Of a stretch of 64,000 nucleotides of DNA, positions 9,933-19,110 are shown one piece after another. Made by a program: the position numbers and the translations under genes. The notes under the pieces were generated by a model that was not told the origin of the DNA, ran no database searches, and saw only the letters and a list, made by a program, of their open reading frames with translations. Where the stretch lies: the NCBI GenBank assembly GCA_015061815.1, contig SUVW01000010.1, forward strand, positions 27,713-91,712, in the 5' to 3' direction. Positions within the stretch are counted from its first letter, which is position 1; the number at the start of each line of letters is the position of its first letter. This DNA is from Lentisphaerota bacterium (GTDB taxonomy: Bacteria > Verrucomicrobiota > Lentisphaeria > Victivallales > Victivallaceae).

Positions 9933-11143
9933 ATTTTCTCAAATCATTTTTCCTGTGGATGACCGCAGTAATGGTGTTTGCCGGTTGTGTCCCCGCTGAA
10001 TTGCGTTTGCGGGAGCTGCCGGAAGACCCCACCGCACCGGTCACCGTTGCCGCTTTGCTGCCGCTTACCGGGAGCAACCGCATCTACGCCGAACAGATGA
10101 AAGAGGGCATCCTCGCCGCCGAAAGCAGAATAAACAACTTCAACGGCATAAGCGGACGGCCGCTGAAAGTGATATTCTGTGATACCGGCGGTTCCGCTTC
10201 CGGCACCCGGGAAGCTCTGCTTGATGCGGAAAAGAATAATGCCATCGCCATCATCGCCGGATACGGCACACAGGAAGTGAGCATGATAACCGCCCATGCC
10301 GACCGGCTGCAAATGCCGATGGTCATTCCGCTGGCGACCAGTGATTATCATGTGCAGTCCAGTGCCTTTGTATACCGCAACTGTTTTTCTGATCTTCAGC
10401 AGATGGAGGTGCTGGCGCACTATCTGCTCTACTGGCGCAAGCTGAAACACGGAGCAGTCATCAACGATCAGCATGGCGACGGGGATTACTCCCGGGGGAT
10501 CTGCCGCAACTTCATCCAGGCCATGCGCGATCTGGGCTGTACCATATCCGGTCAGGTGACTGTCGGAGCGGAAAAAGAGCTGTCGGATGAGGAGATGAAA
10601 TCCCTGCTGATGGCTGAACCGGAATTTATCATGCTCGCATCCGGGGGGAAACGGGCAGCGGCAATGATAAAAAAGATCCGGCAGTCCGGATTCACCGGAT
10701 TCATCTGCGGCCCGGAGAGCTGGGATGATCAGGAATTGACCAGTGCGCTCAAAGGTTTCGATCCGGGAGAATGCATTTTTACCGCCTTTTTCGATCCGGA
10801 CAACACCTCCAGGGAGTTCCGGGAATTTTCCCGGGAGTTCCGTAAACGCTTCTATCACAACCCCGGAGCATGCGAAACCCAGAGTTACGATGCTCTGATC
10901 TTTCTGGCGATCGGGTTGGAAAATGCCGGTGATCTCTTCGCTTTTGACCGCAACTGGCGCAAAATCCGGGGATTTACCGGAGCGGCGGCAGTTTACACCA
11001 TGCAGAAAAAAGGAATGCTTGACCGGACGGTTTATTTGAAACGCTTCAGCGTGGAACGGTTGACCGGTCCCATAACCCCGAAACCGGTGTTGAGCAAAAA
11101 AATGCAGTATTCAAAATTGCAGGATTACCGGATAATCGAATAA
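9929..11143 (+). CDS. ABC transporter substrate-binding (LivJ-like periplasmic binding) lipoprotein
   Basis: Lipobox-like VFAGC, VAALLPLTGSNRIYAEQMKEGILAAE periplasmic-binding fold pattern. Confidence 0.8.
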   Translation: MNFLKSFFLWMTAVMVFAGCVPAELRLRELPEDPTAPVTVAALLPLTGSNRIYAEQMKEGILAAESRINNFNGISGRPLKVIFCDTGGSASGTREALLDAEKNNAIAIIAGYGTQEVSMITAHADRLQMPMVIPLATSDYHVQSSAFVYRNCFSDLQQMEVLAHYLLYWRKLKHGAVINDQHGDGDYSRGICRNFIQAMRDLGCTISGQVTVGAEKELSDEEMKSLLMAEPEFIMLASGGKRAAAMIKKIRQSGFTGFICGPESWDDQELTSALKGFDPGECIFTAFFDPDNTSREFREFSREFRKRFYHNPGACETQSYDALIFLAIGLENAGDLFAFDRNWRKIRGFTGAAAVYTMQKKGMLDRTVYLKRFSVERLTGPITPKPVLSKKMQYSKLQDYRIIE

Positions 11144-11170
11144 CTTTCAACTTGTTTTGCCGATAAACTT

Positions 11171-11803
11171 ATGTTTGAAAAACTGATTTTTTATTTTGAC
11201 CTTGCCGGGACGGTGATCTTTGCCGTCACCGGTGCGGTAAGTGCGGTAAAGTTACGGCTCGACATACTGGGCGTGATCGTATTCGGCTGCACCGTCGGAG
11301 TCGGCGGAGGCATGCTGCGTGATTCCCTTATCGGCGCAACTCCGGTGGCGGCGTTGCAGAATGAGGTTTATCTCATTTCATGCATCACCGTAAGTCTGCT
11401 GATATTTTTCATCTCGCCGCTGCTGGAACATCACAAAGAGATCATCATTTTCTGCGATGCATTCGGTCTGGGAGTTTTCACCGCCATCGGGGCAGCCAAA
11501 GGTATGCAATATGATTTAGGTCCGGCGGGGATCATGCTCTGCGGGACACTTTCAGCGGTCGGAGGAGGAATTTTGCGGGATGTGATGGCGCGCCGGATAC
11601 CGGCGGTGCTGATCAGCGACTTTTATGCCACAGCTTCACTTATCGGCGGAGGCATATACATTCTGCTGGGCAAAACGTCCATGCCGGTTTCCGCCAGATT
11701 TGCCGCAGTGGCTCTGTCGGTGATCCTGATAAGGGTGCTGGCGATCCATTTTCGCCTGCAATTGCCCGGTTCGCGGAAAAAAAATTTGAGTAAACGCACT
11801 TGA
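11171..11803 (+). CDS. TRIC cation channel / UPF0126 family membrane protein
   Basis: FDLAGTVIFAVTGAVSA and GGGMLRDSLIG / GGGILRDVMARRIP duplicated motif. Confidence 0.9.
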   Translation: MFEKLIFYFDLAGTVIFAVTGAVSAVKLRLDILGVIVFGCTVGVGGGMLRDSLIGATPVAALQNEVYLISCITVSLLIFFISPLLEHHKEIIIFCDAFGLGVFTAIGAAKGMQYDLGPAGIMLCGTLSAVGGGILRDVMARRIPAVLISDFYATASLIGGGIYILLGKTSMPVSARFAAVALSVILIRVLAIHFRLQLPGSRKKNLSKRT

Positions 11804-11855
11804 TGTGCTACATTATGTACGGAAGAGGTAATTACAAAAGTAATTCAAAGAGAGT

Positions 11856-12626
11856 TTGAAAAAAGGAAGGATTTCTGTTTTGCGTTACAACCCGAAAAAG
11901 CACCGGCTGCCGGAGTGCAAAGCCTGCGGAGTACTGCCGGTGAATAAACCGGCGACCTGGACGAGTTTCGATGTGGTCAATTTTGTCCGGGCCCGTTTCA
12001 ATGTTCCCAAAGTCGGTCACTGCGGCACTCTTGACCCGATGGCTACCGGTCTGCTGCTGCTGGTGCTGGGCAGATTCACCTCTTTAAGCGGCAGATTAAG
12101 CGGTGTGGATAAGCAGTACACCGGTTCACTGATGCTGGGAGTGGAAACTGATTCCGGAGATTTGGACGGCAAAGTGATACAACGCTCGGAAGTGACGGCA
12201 AGTGCCGGGGAAGTCGAAGCGGCATTTGCCTCTTTCCGGGGGAAAAGTCTGCAGCTGCCGCCCATGTATTCAGCAGTAAAAGTCGGCGGCAAAAAACTCT
12301 ATGATCTGGCCCGGCAGGGAGTGGAAATCGAGCGTGAAGCCCGGGAAATAACCGTTTCCAGACTGGAGATCACCAATTTGTCACTGCCGGATGTGGATTT
12401 TACCGTTGACTGTTCCAAAGGCACTTATATCCGCACATTGGCCGCTGATATCGGCAAAAAACTCGGCTGCGGCGGAGTTCTGACCGCACTGCACCGCACC
12501 CGTTGCGGAAAATTTTCCATAGATGATGCCGTAACTGTCGATGAATTGAAAGAGATGGATCAGGATCGATTCACGTCGATGATGGCAGACAGACTGGTCA
12601 AACTTTCAGAAGGAATAACGTTATGA
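11856..12626 (+). CDS. truB: tRNA pseudouridine(55) synthase TruB
   Basis: NKPATWTSFDVVNFVR, KVGHCGTLDPMATGLL, PPMYSAVKVGGKKLYDLAR, CSKGTYIRTLAADIG. Confidence 0.93.
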   Translation: MKKGRISVLRYNPKKHRLPECKACGVLPVNKPATWTSFDVVNFVRARFNVPKVGHCGTLDPMATGLLLLVLGRFTSLSGRLSGVDKQYTGSLMLGVETDSGDLDGKVIQRSEVTASAGEVEAAFASFRGKSLQLPPMYSAVKVGGKKLYDLARQGVEIEREAREITVSRLEITNLSLPDVDFTVDCSKGTYIRTLAADIGKKLGCGGVLTALHRTRCGKFSIDDAVTVDELKEMDQDRFTSMMADRLVKLSEGITL

Positions 12627-14083
12627 GCAAAAAACCGGAAAATATCAACAGCGTGGATATCGAAAACGCCATTGCTGCCGCCGGAGAAAATTTCACCGCA
12701 GAAGCAGTGGTCAGGATGCTGGATGCCGATGTCCCGGCAGAACTCCGGAGCCGGGTGGAAAGATTCATTGCTTCCGATGATACGCTCTTTCACGATGAAA
12801 AGTGGAACTGCTGTACCCGTAAAAGTTTTTTCACCGGCAAAAAATTCATCATCACTCCCGATGACTGGGAAATAAGTGCCGGAATCCTCTTCCCCGGACA
12901 CCGCTTTATCCCGTACCTGCCGGAAAGTGTCTTCCCGTCCACCGTCAAACTGCAGGAAAACGGCAAACCGGTTGCCGTTAAAAAAATGATAACTCCGCTG
13001 GGAACCAGTTTCCACTATCATATCCTGCTGGGGTCGGAACAGATTTTTGACTTTTTCCTGGCCGATGATCCGGCCAATGAGATACTGAAAAACAAAGTTT
13101 CCAGAACTGATTCTGTCACATTGACCGTATATGATATGGCAGATTTCTACCGGAAACATGAATTTCTCACAGGGGATGCTCTGCTTTGTACGGTAGAAGA
13201 TTATGAAAACGGGATCATTTCATTTGAATATCTTTCCGGTTCGCTCCGGTATTCACAGGCGCGCAAAGATCATCTGAAAAAGATGGATGAAGCCGCCCGG
13301 AGAGTCTGGGATGAGTTTCAGGATTATCCGGATATCCCGGAACAGCTGGCGTGGATGGTTTATTACGCCGCGCCGGATGAAATACCCGGAGCATCGGTCG
13401 ATGAGTTTATTGCCGGTTCGGAAAAGGTCCAGCTGCGTCCGGAAGGCGATCATGCTGTTCTGACCGTTATTCAGGAAGAAGATGACCATGACGGGTGCAG
13501 CTGCCATGATGACGATGTCACGGAGCTGCCTGACGGCTTATCCATTTCCGGCAGTGATCTGGCTGATCCATTCAAACTGCTTGCCAATGCCGGTATTTCG
13601 TTGACGGCCGCTGAACTTGACGGTTTTATCCTTGATGCGATCTACGGGCGGGAGACCGATTTTTCCGGAGTCCAGAGCCGGATTTCCGGCGGCACGGAGA
13701 TAAGTTTGCCCGATGAAGCACAGGAAGCGGTGCTTTTCAACTTCCTCGAAGAACGTTTTGAAACCATGCTGGAAAACTACAACCGTGCCGATGATGAGCA
13801 GAAAGCGGAATTGCGTTCCCAGATCATGGAAGCAGTTTCCCGCCGGATGGATTATCTTGCCATGCTCGGAGCCGCTGAACGTGACCCCAATGAGATGGAA
13901 AAAGATAAGATCCGCCGTCTGGCCGATGTGGCGGCCAAACTTAATGAAGCACTTAAATTGCTCAACCATCCCGGATTCACCCCCGACCATCAGGAAAAGG
14001 AGAATCTGGAAATACTGATCGATGATCAACTCGCCATTCAGGAGGAGATATTGAGTGATTTTTCAACCGAAGCCAATCAATAG
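12623..14083 (+). CDS. Hypothetical protein (486 aa) with an internal HDGCSCHDDD cluster
   Basis: Long ORF, 4-bp overlap with truB stop; no family recognised. Confidence 0.7.
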   Translation: MSKKPENINSVDIENAIAAAGENFTAEAVVRMLDADVPAELRSRVERFIASDDTLFHDEKWNCCTRKSFFTGKKFIITPDDWEISAGILFPGHRFIPYLPESVFPSTVKLQENGKPVAVKKMITPLGTSFHYHILLGSEQIFDFFLADDPANEILKNKVSRTDSVTLTVYDMADFYRKHEFLTGDALLCTVEDYENGIISFEYLSGSLRYSQARKDHLKKMDEAARRVWDEFQDYPDIPEQLAWMVYYAAPDEIPGASVDEFIAGSEKVQLRPEGDHAVLTVIQEEDDHDGCSCHDDDVTELPDGLSISGSDLADPFKLLANAGISLTAAELDGFILDAIYGRETDFSGVQSRISGGTEISLPDEAQEAVLFNFLEERFETMLENYNRADDEQKAELRSQIMEAVSRRMDYLAMLGAAERDPNEMEKDKIRRLADVAAKLNEALKLLNHPGFTPDHQEKENLEILIDDQLAIQEEILSDFSTEANQ

Positions 14084-14085
14084 GC

Positions 14086-14420
14086 AATGTTCCAAATTTT
14101 GTGAAATTTGCATTCGACAACCGTTGATTGCAATAATGGAAAACATAAGGATATATCACCGACATTATGATTTGTCAACCACGCAATAACGGTTTGATCC
14201 AACCGGTGGATGCAGTGCGACATTACCCGCAATGCGACACCGACGGTAAAGAAAACGGTTTGATCCAACCGGTGGATGCAGCGTGAGATAAGGTCGAAGT
14301 CAAAACAAGGTAACGGTGAAGAAGTGCAGTCAAACCTGCTCGACTGAACCGGTATCCGATGTTTTGACAAGAGATTATCCACGATGCGACACCGACGGGT
14401 GGATGGCATCACAACAACAA
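14086..14420 (-). repeat. Promoter-bearing intergenic repeat, copy B (minus orientation)
   Basis: Reverse complement contains gttgacaaatcataatgtcggtgatatatccttatgtt..ccattattgcaatcaacggttgt.gaatgcaaatttcacaaaatttgg, nearly identical to copy F. Confidence 0.88.
14150..14178 (-). promoter_or_regulatory. Predicted sigma-70 promoter TTGACA-17-TATATC facing the 3' end of 12623..14083
   Basis: TGTCAA at 14173-14178 and GATATA at 14150-14155 on + strand; 17-nt spacer. Confidence 0.7.
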
Positions 14421-14462
14421 ATGGGACAATAACAATCAATAAAATCAGGAGATAAAAGACAA

Positions 14463-16040
14463 ATGAAACTTCTCGCCAGCGGAAACGAAGCTGTCGCAAT
14501 GGCAGCCTTTGATTGCGGTGTGACTCTGGGGTGCGGCTACCCCGGCACCCCATCCTCGGAAATCCTCGATGAATTCAGCAAAATCGGCGGCAATGCCGAA
14601 TGGGCTCCCAATGAAAAGTGCGCCCTGGAAGTGGCCATCGGAGCAGCATATTCCGGGGCCCGGGCATTGACGACCATGAAACATGTCGGCTTGAATGTCG
14701 CAGCCGATCCCTTTTTCACCATTGCTTACAGCGGTACTCCCGGCGGTCTGGTAGTGATTTCTGCCGACGATCCGGGGATGGCATCCAGTCAGAATGAACA
14801 GGACAACCGCCGTTACGCCATAGCCGCCGGAGTACCGATGTTTGAGCCGTCGGATTCCCAGGAGTGTTATGATTTTCTCTGCGAAGCTTTTGCTCTGGCC
14901 GAAAAATTCCGCAGTCCGGTGCTTTTCCGCATGACCACCCGGGTCTGCCACTCCCAGTGTATCGTTGACCGCCGTCTGGCCGCTGCTCCGCTGCCGCGCA
15001 AAGCGACCTCATTTACCCGTGATCCGAAATCCAATGTAATGGTTCCGGCGTTTGCCAAAATCGCCCACAAACGGCTGCGTGCCGATCTGCATACCATGCA
15101 GGAGATCAATGAAGAGGGCAAATTCATCATTGAAAAAAGCGGTTCTGCGGAACTGGGCATCATCACCAGCGGCATAAGTTATCAGCATGTGCTGGATGCC
15201 GCCCCGGAAGCTTCGATCCTCAAACTCGGCATGACTTACCCGCTGCCGGTTGAAAACATCAGAAAATTCGCCGCCGGAGTCAAACGCTGTCTGATCGTGG
15301 AAGAGGGCGATCCGGTTCTTTTTGAACAGATCATGGCCGCCGGGATAAAGGTGGAAAACAAACTTGAGGAATTCCGTTTCGGTGAATTGAATGTTTCCCG
15401 GGTCCGCAAACTTATCGCCAAAGATACCACCCCCGAACCGGTCGGAGCTCCCGGCAAACCGCCCCAGCTCTGTCCCGGCTGTCCGCACCGGAAAACTTTT
15501 GAAGTTCTCCGGGATCTGGGCTGTATCGTTTCCGGAGATATCGGCTGTTACACTCTTGGAGTCATGCCGCCGTTTTCGGCGATAGATTCCTGTGTCTGCA
15601 TGGGGGCAAGCGTTACTGTCGGTCTGGGCTTGCGGCACACGCTCCCGGAAAGTGAAGCGCACAAAGTGGTCAGCGTCATCGGTGACAGTACCTTTTTGCA
15701 CACCGGGATCAATGGTATCGTGGAGATGGTCTATAACCGTCCGGCCACCGGACATGTGGTTCTGATCCTGGATAACCGCATCACAGCCATGACCGGATGT
15801 CAGGAAAATCCGGCCACCGGGCGCAAACTCGATCATTCACCGGCGTATGCGGTTTCGCTGGAAAATATCGTCAAAGGTATCGGTGTGGATAATTGCGATG
15901 TTATCGACACTACGATGGAAACTGAAAAATTTGCCGAACTGCTGAAACAGCGTCTGGCTTCCAATGAATGCAGTGTTATTATCGCCCGCCGTCCCTGCAT
16001 TCTGGCAGTGGCGAAAATGGCTAAAATGGGGAAGAATTGA
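14463..16040 (+). CDS. iorA: Indolepyruvate ferredoxin oxidoreductase, alpha subunit
   Basis: GNEAVAMAAFDCGVTLGCGYPGTPSSEI, CPGCPHRKTFEVL, GDIGCYTLGVMPPFSAIDSCVCMGAS TPP-binding region. Confidence 0.88.
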   Translation: MKLLASGNEAVAMAAFDCGVTLGCGYPGTPSSEILDEFSKIGGNAEWAPNEKCALEVAIGAAYSGARALTTMKHVGLNVAADPFFTIAYSGTPGGLVVISADDPGMASSQNEQDNRRYAIAAGVPMFEPSDSQECYDFLCEAFALAEKFRSPVLFRMTTRVCHSQCIVDRRLAAAPLPRKATSFTRDPKSNVMVPAFAKIAHKRLRADLHTMQEINEEGKFIIEKSGSAELGIITSGISYQHVLDAAPEASILKLGMTYPLPVENIRKFAAGVKRCLIVEEGDPVLFEQIMAAGIKVENKLEEFRFGELNVSRVRKLIAKDTTPEPVGAPGKPPQLCPGCPHRKTFEVLRDLGCIVSGDIGCYTLGVMPPFSAIDSCVCMGASVTVGLGLRHTLPESEAHKVVSVIGDSTFLHTGINGIVEMVYNRPATGHVVLILDNRITAMTGCQENPATGRKLDHSPAYAVSLENIVKGIGVDNCDVIDTTMETEKFAELLKQRLASNECSVIIARRPCILAVAKMAKMGKN

Positions 16041-16516
16041 AAATGAACAAAGTTACCAATATCATCGCCGCCGGATTGGGCGGTCAGGGAGTTCTGAAGA
16101 TAACGGACATTCTGGCGGATGTGATTTTTTCAGCCGGACTGGATGTAAAAAAGAGTGAAGTTCACGGCATGAGTCAGCGCGGCGGATCAGTTTCCAGCGA
16201 AGTGCGTTTCGGGGAAAAGGTAAACAGCCCGATGGTTCCGGCCGGCGAGGGAGATATTCTGGTGGTTCTGGATGCCTCCCAGCTGGATGTTGCCCGCCCG
16301 GTTCTTAAAAAAGACGGCATCATCATCACTCCGGCAGATGTGCCGGTTGAGAAGCTGGTCACGCCCAAAGCTCTCAATGTGATGCTTCTTGGTGCCTTGT
16401 CGGCGCATCTGCCCCAATTCGGGGAAGAGCTGTTTCTGGCAGCATTGAAACGGGCTTTTGCAGAAAAACTGCATGCGGCCAATGAAGAAATGTTCAAACT
16501 CGGCAGAAATAAATAA
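16037..16516 (+). CDS. iorB: Indolepyruvate oxidoreductase, beta (gamma-type) subunit
   Basis: IIAAGLGGQGVLKITDILADV, SEVHGMSQRGGSVSSEVRFG; overlaps iorA stop. Confidence 0.87.
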   Translation: MKMNKVTNIIAAGLGGQGVLKITDILADVIFSAGLDVKKSEVHGMSQRGGSVSSEVRFGEKVNSPMVPAGEGDILVVLDASQLDVARPVLKKDGIIITPADVPVEKLVTPKALNVMLLGALSAHLPQFGEELFLAALKRAFAEKLHAANEEMFKLGRNK

Positions 16517-16536
16517 CCCGCAGAAAGATACAGAAT

Positions 16537-16968
16537 ATGAAAAACATCAGACAACTCTCTCTCTTTGTTGAAAACCGTCCCGGAGCCATCGCTGAAGTCT
16601 GCCGGGTACTGAAAAATGCCCAAGTCAATATCTGCGCCATGAGCGTAGCTGACACCAGCGAATTCGGCATTCTGCGGATGTTGCTTGATGACATGGATAA
16701 AGGCAATGCGGCATTGAAAGCAGCCGGCTTCATCACCCGGGAGAACCGGGTTTCGGCAATAGCCGTTCCGGATCATGCCGGAGGTCTGGCCGAAGTTTTT
16801 GAAAAGACCGGTTCACTGGGCATGTCGGTTGAATACATGTATGCCATCCCCTCTGCCAAACAGGGAAAAGCGGTGATAATTTTCCGCTTCAATGATCAGG
16901 AATCTGCCGCCGGCAAATTATCTGATGCCGGAGTGGAACTGCTCTCGTACAACGATATCCGCAACTGA
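16537..16968 (+). CDS. Tandem ACT-domain amino-acid-binding protein
   Basis: QLSLFVENRPGAIAEVCRVLKNAQVNICAMSVADTSEFGILRM; follows iorAB. Confidence 0.85.
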   Translation: MKNIRQLSLFVENRPGAIAEVCRVLKNAQVNICAMSVADTSEFGILRMLLDDMDKGNAALKAAGFITRENRVSAIAVPDHAGGLAEVFEKTGSLGMSVEYMYAIPSAKQGKAVIIFRFNDQESAAGKLSDAGVELLSYNDIRN

Positions 16969-17067
16969 AACATATTTCACCGGGAACAGGGAGCGCAATG
17001 CTCCCTGCCGGATATTGAAAAAATCCGGGATCGGCTTATATTGTACTGCAGGAAAGGAGGAAACAGA

Positions 17068-17379
17068 ATGGAAATAATTGAATTGAACCCTGAAAGTTTC
17101 AAAGAAACTGTCGTAAAACCGGCGGCATTGATCGACTTCTATGCCAGTTGGTGCGGTCCCTGCCGGAATATGGGCAGAGAACTGGAAAAATTTGCCGCAG
17201 CTCATCCGGATATCGCCATCGGCAAAGTCAATATCGAAAATGAAGAGAACCGGGAACTGGCAGCATCATTTGATGTATCGACCATACCATCGCTCTTCTT
17301 TTTCCGCAACGGACAGATGGTGAAACATCTGACCGGCTTTTTCAGCAGCAGTGCTCTGGCCGGAGAATTGGGGCTGTGA
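17068..17379 (+). CDS. Thioredoxin-family protein
   Basis: ALIDFYASWCGPCRNMGRELEKFA with WCGPC active site; ATG at 17068 after GGAGG. Confidence 0.92.
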   Translation: MEIIELNPESFKETVVKPAALIDFYASWCGPCRNMGRELEKFAAAHPDIAIGKVNIENEENRELAASFDVSTIPSLFFFRNGQMVKHLTGFFSSSALAGELGL

Positions 17380-18102
17380 TCATCCTTTGCGGATGATGAA
17401 CTCCACTGCGCGGCGCAATTCGGAGAAGTTATAAATAATGTAATCCGCTTCTGCGCCGCGAAAATCATGATCCCCCTGATTGGAACGGAAAAATACCGTC
17501 TTCATGCCGCACATGCGTGCCCCGTAAACATCCCGGAACATATCGTTGCCGACAAAAATCACTTCTGCGGCCGTCAATCCCATCTGCCGCAAGGTCATCT
17601 CATACATCCTCCGGTCCGGTTTACGGAAACCGTGATCGCTGGATATGGTGACCGTTTCAAAGAGTTTTCCCAATCCGGTGGATGATAATTCCGGCAGGGC
17701 CCAGATGCTCTGCCCGTCGGAAACCGCCGCCATCCGGAAATCCTGTTTCAGAGCCATAAGTGTTTCTCTTACCTGCGGATACAGTTCAAGCTTGTATCTG
17801 CCGGCAGCGCGGAAAACTTTGGCGGCGACAGCCGGATCACCGCCGGCAGTGCCGGTGATGCGGTATTTTTCGATGATCCGGGCAAAGAGTTCAACCACGT
17901 CAAATTCCGGGAACTCCTCATCGCTCAAGTTTTTCTGCTGATGAAGGATATTGAAATACTCCTCTTTGAGCTTATCCGGAGATATCTGCACTCCGGTATA
18001 ACTTAAAAAATTGGCGGTCGTCCGGTAGACCGCTTCATCACTTTCGCTGGTCAGGATATCGATCAGTGTCCCATTGAGATCAAACAGCAACGCTTTTATC
18101 AT
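17380..18102 (-). CDS. HAD-family hydrolase
   Basis: LLFDLNGTLID motif I, VSDG, GFRKPDRRMYE, FVGNDMFRDVYGA. Confidence 0.9.
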   Translation of the reverse strand: MIKALLFDLNGTLIDILTSESDEAVYRTTANFLSYTGVQISPDKLKEEYFNILHQQKNLSDEEFPEFDVVELFARIIEKYRITGTAGGDPAVAAKVFRAAGRYKLELYPQVRETLMALKQDFRMAAVSDGQSIWALPELSSTGLGKLFETVTISSDHGFRKPDRRMYEMTLRQMGLTAAEVIFVGNDMFRDVYGARMCGMKTVFFRSNQGDHDFRGAEADYIIYNFSELRRAVEFIIRKG

Positions 18103-18105
18103 AAT

Positions 18106-19098
18106 TCACTCCGTTCTCTGCAGTGCAAGTTTGGCTTCATCCACCAGTTTCCGGCGGTATTCCGGCAGCAGATAATCATTGCGGGCGATCCGGAGCAAAG
18201 TCATCCCCAGATAGAATGGCACCCGCCCGGTTATTGATGCGAAAGCCGCCTGACGATCCGGAAAAGCTCCGGCATACTTCCAAAGGAAATGTCCGATAAA
18301 AGGTTCGGCGGCATATTTATTCCCGGTATGACGGAGAAAAAAGTGCTGCAATTCCCCGGCGATCCGCCCCACATCGAACACCCGGTCGCTCCACTGCATA
18401 CGTTCCAGATCAAAGGTGATGACATAATCGCCGTCACCGAAAAAGAAGTTGGCCGGAGTGGCATCCCCGTGTACAGTCACTTCCTGATCCAGATACATCT
18501 TTTTATCATGCCGGAAACGATCACACAAATCGCGCAAATATCTGCCTTCTTCCGGAGAAATGATACCGGCGAGATGCCCGGTGATGGCATCAAAATAGCG
18601 GCATACTTTCTGAAAATCCACCATTACCGGCCGTGCAGAACGGTTGTGGATGGTGGCAAGAAAATTTCCCAGAGCCGCAAGTTTTCTGTAAAGTCCATCC
18701 GCATCATGTTCCCGTATCGCCCGCATGATGAAAACATCCAGAGCTTCACCGTAACAATATTCCGTGACCAGCAGACAGTTGAGATACTCATTGCATCCCA
18801 GAGCGCGGGCGACGTAATGATTTTTGCCGGTGTAACCCCGCAATACGGAAATATTGTTGAATTCCCGCCGCATCTTCTCTGCGGCATGCATCCGGTCATC
18901 TTTACCGGGAGTGAAAAAATATTTGCCGACCACCCGCTTGCCGCTGCAGCGATCCTCGTAAATATAAACGGCATGAGAAGAGTTACTGGAAAATACCCGG
19001 AATCCATCCCTGCCGTCCGCCCCCAGCTGCGGCATGATATCGCAAGCTAAATATCCGAAAAGCGGATCATGCCTGTTAAGATGACCGACATACTGCAT
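18106..19098 (-). CDS. Aminoglycoside phosphotransferase-like kinase
   Basis: VTVHGDATPANFFFGDGDYVITFDLERM catalytic/metal-binding motifs. Confidence 0.8.
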   Translation of the reverse strand: MQYVGHLNRHDPLFGYLACDIMPQLGADGRDGFRVFSSNSSHAVYIYEDRCSGKRVVGKYFFTPGKDDRMHAAEKMRREFNNISVLRGYTGKNHYVARALGCNEYLNCLLVTEYCYGEALDVFIMRAIREHDADGLYRKLAALGNFLATIHNRSARPVMVDFQKVCRYFDAITGHLAGIISPEEGRYLRDLCDRFRHDKKMYLDQEVTVHGDATPANFFFGDGDYVITFDLERMQWSDRVFDVGRIAGELQHFFLRHTGNKYAAEPFIGHFLWKYAGAFPDRQAAFASITGRVPFYLGMTLLRIARNDYLLPEYRRKLVDEAKLALQRTE

Positions 19099-19110
19099 AA
19101 CCGGGTATCC

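Noticed and set aside
14077-14553. 158-aa minus ORF over copy B of the intergenic repeat
   Set aside because: Consists of repeat sequence and crosses the iorA start; not protein-like.
16980-17015. GGGAGC-gcaat-GCTCCC hairpin before the thioredoxin gene
   Set aside because: Short, single copy, no T-tract; not enough to call a terminator or regulator.
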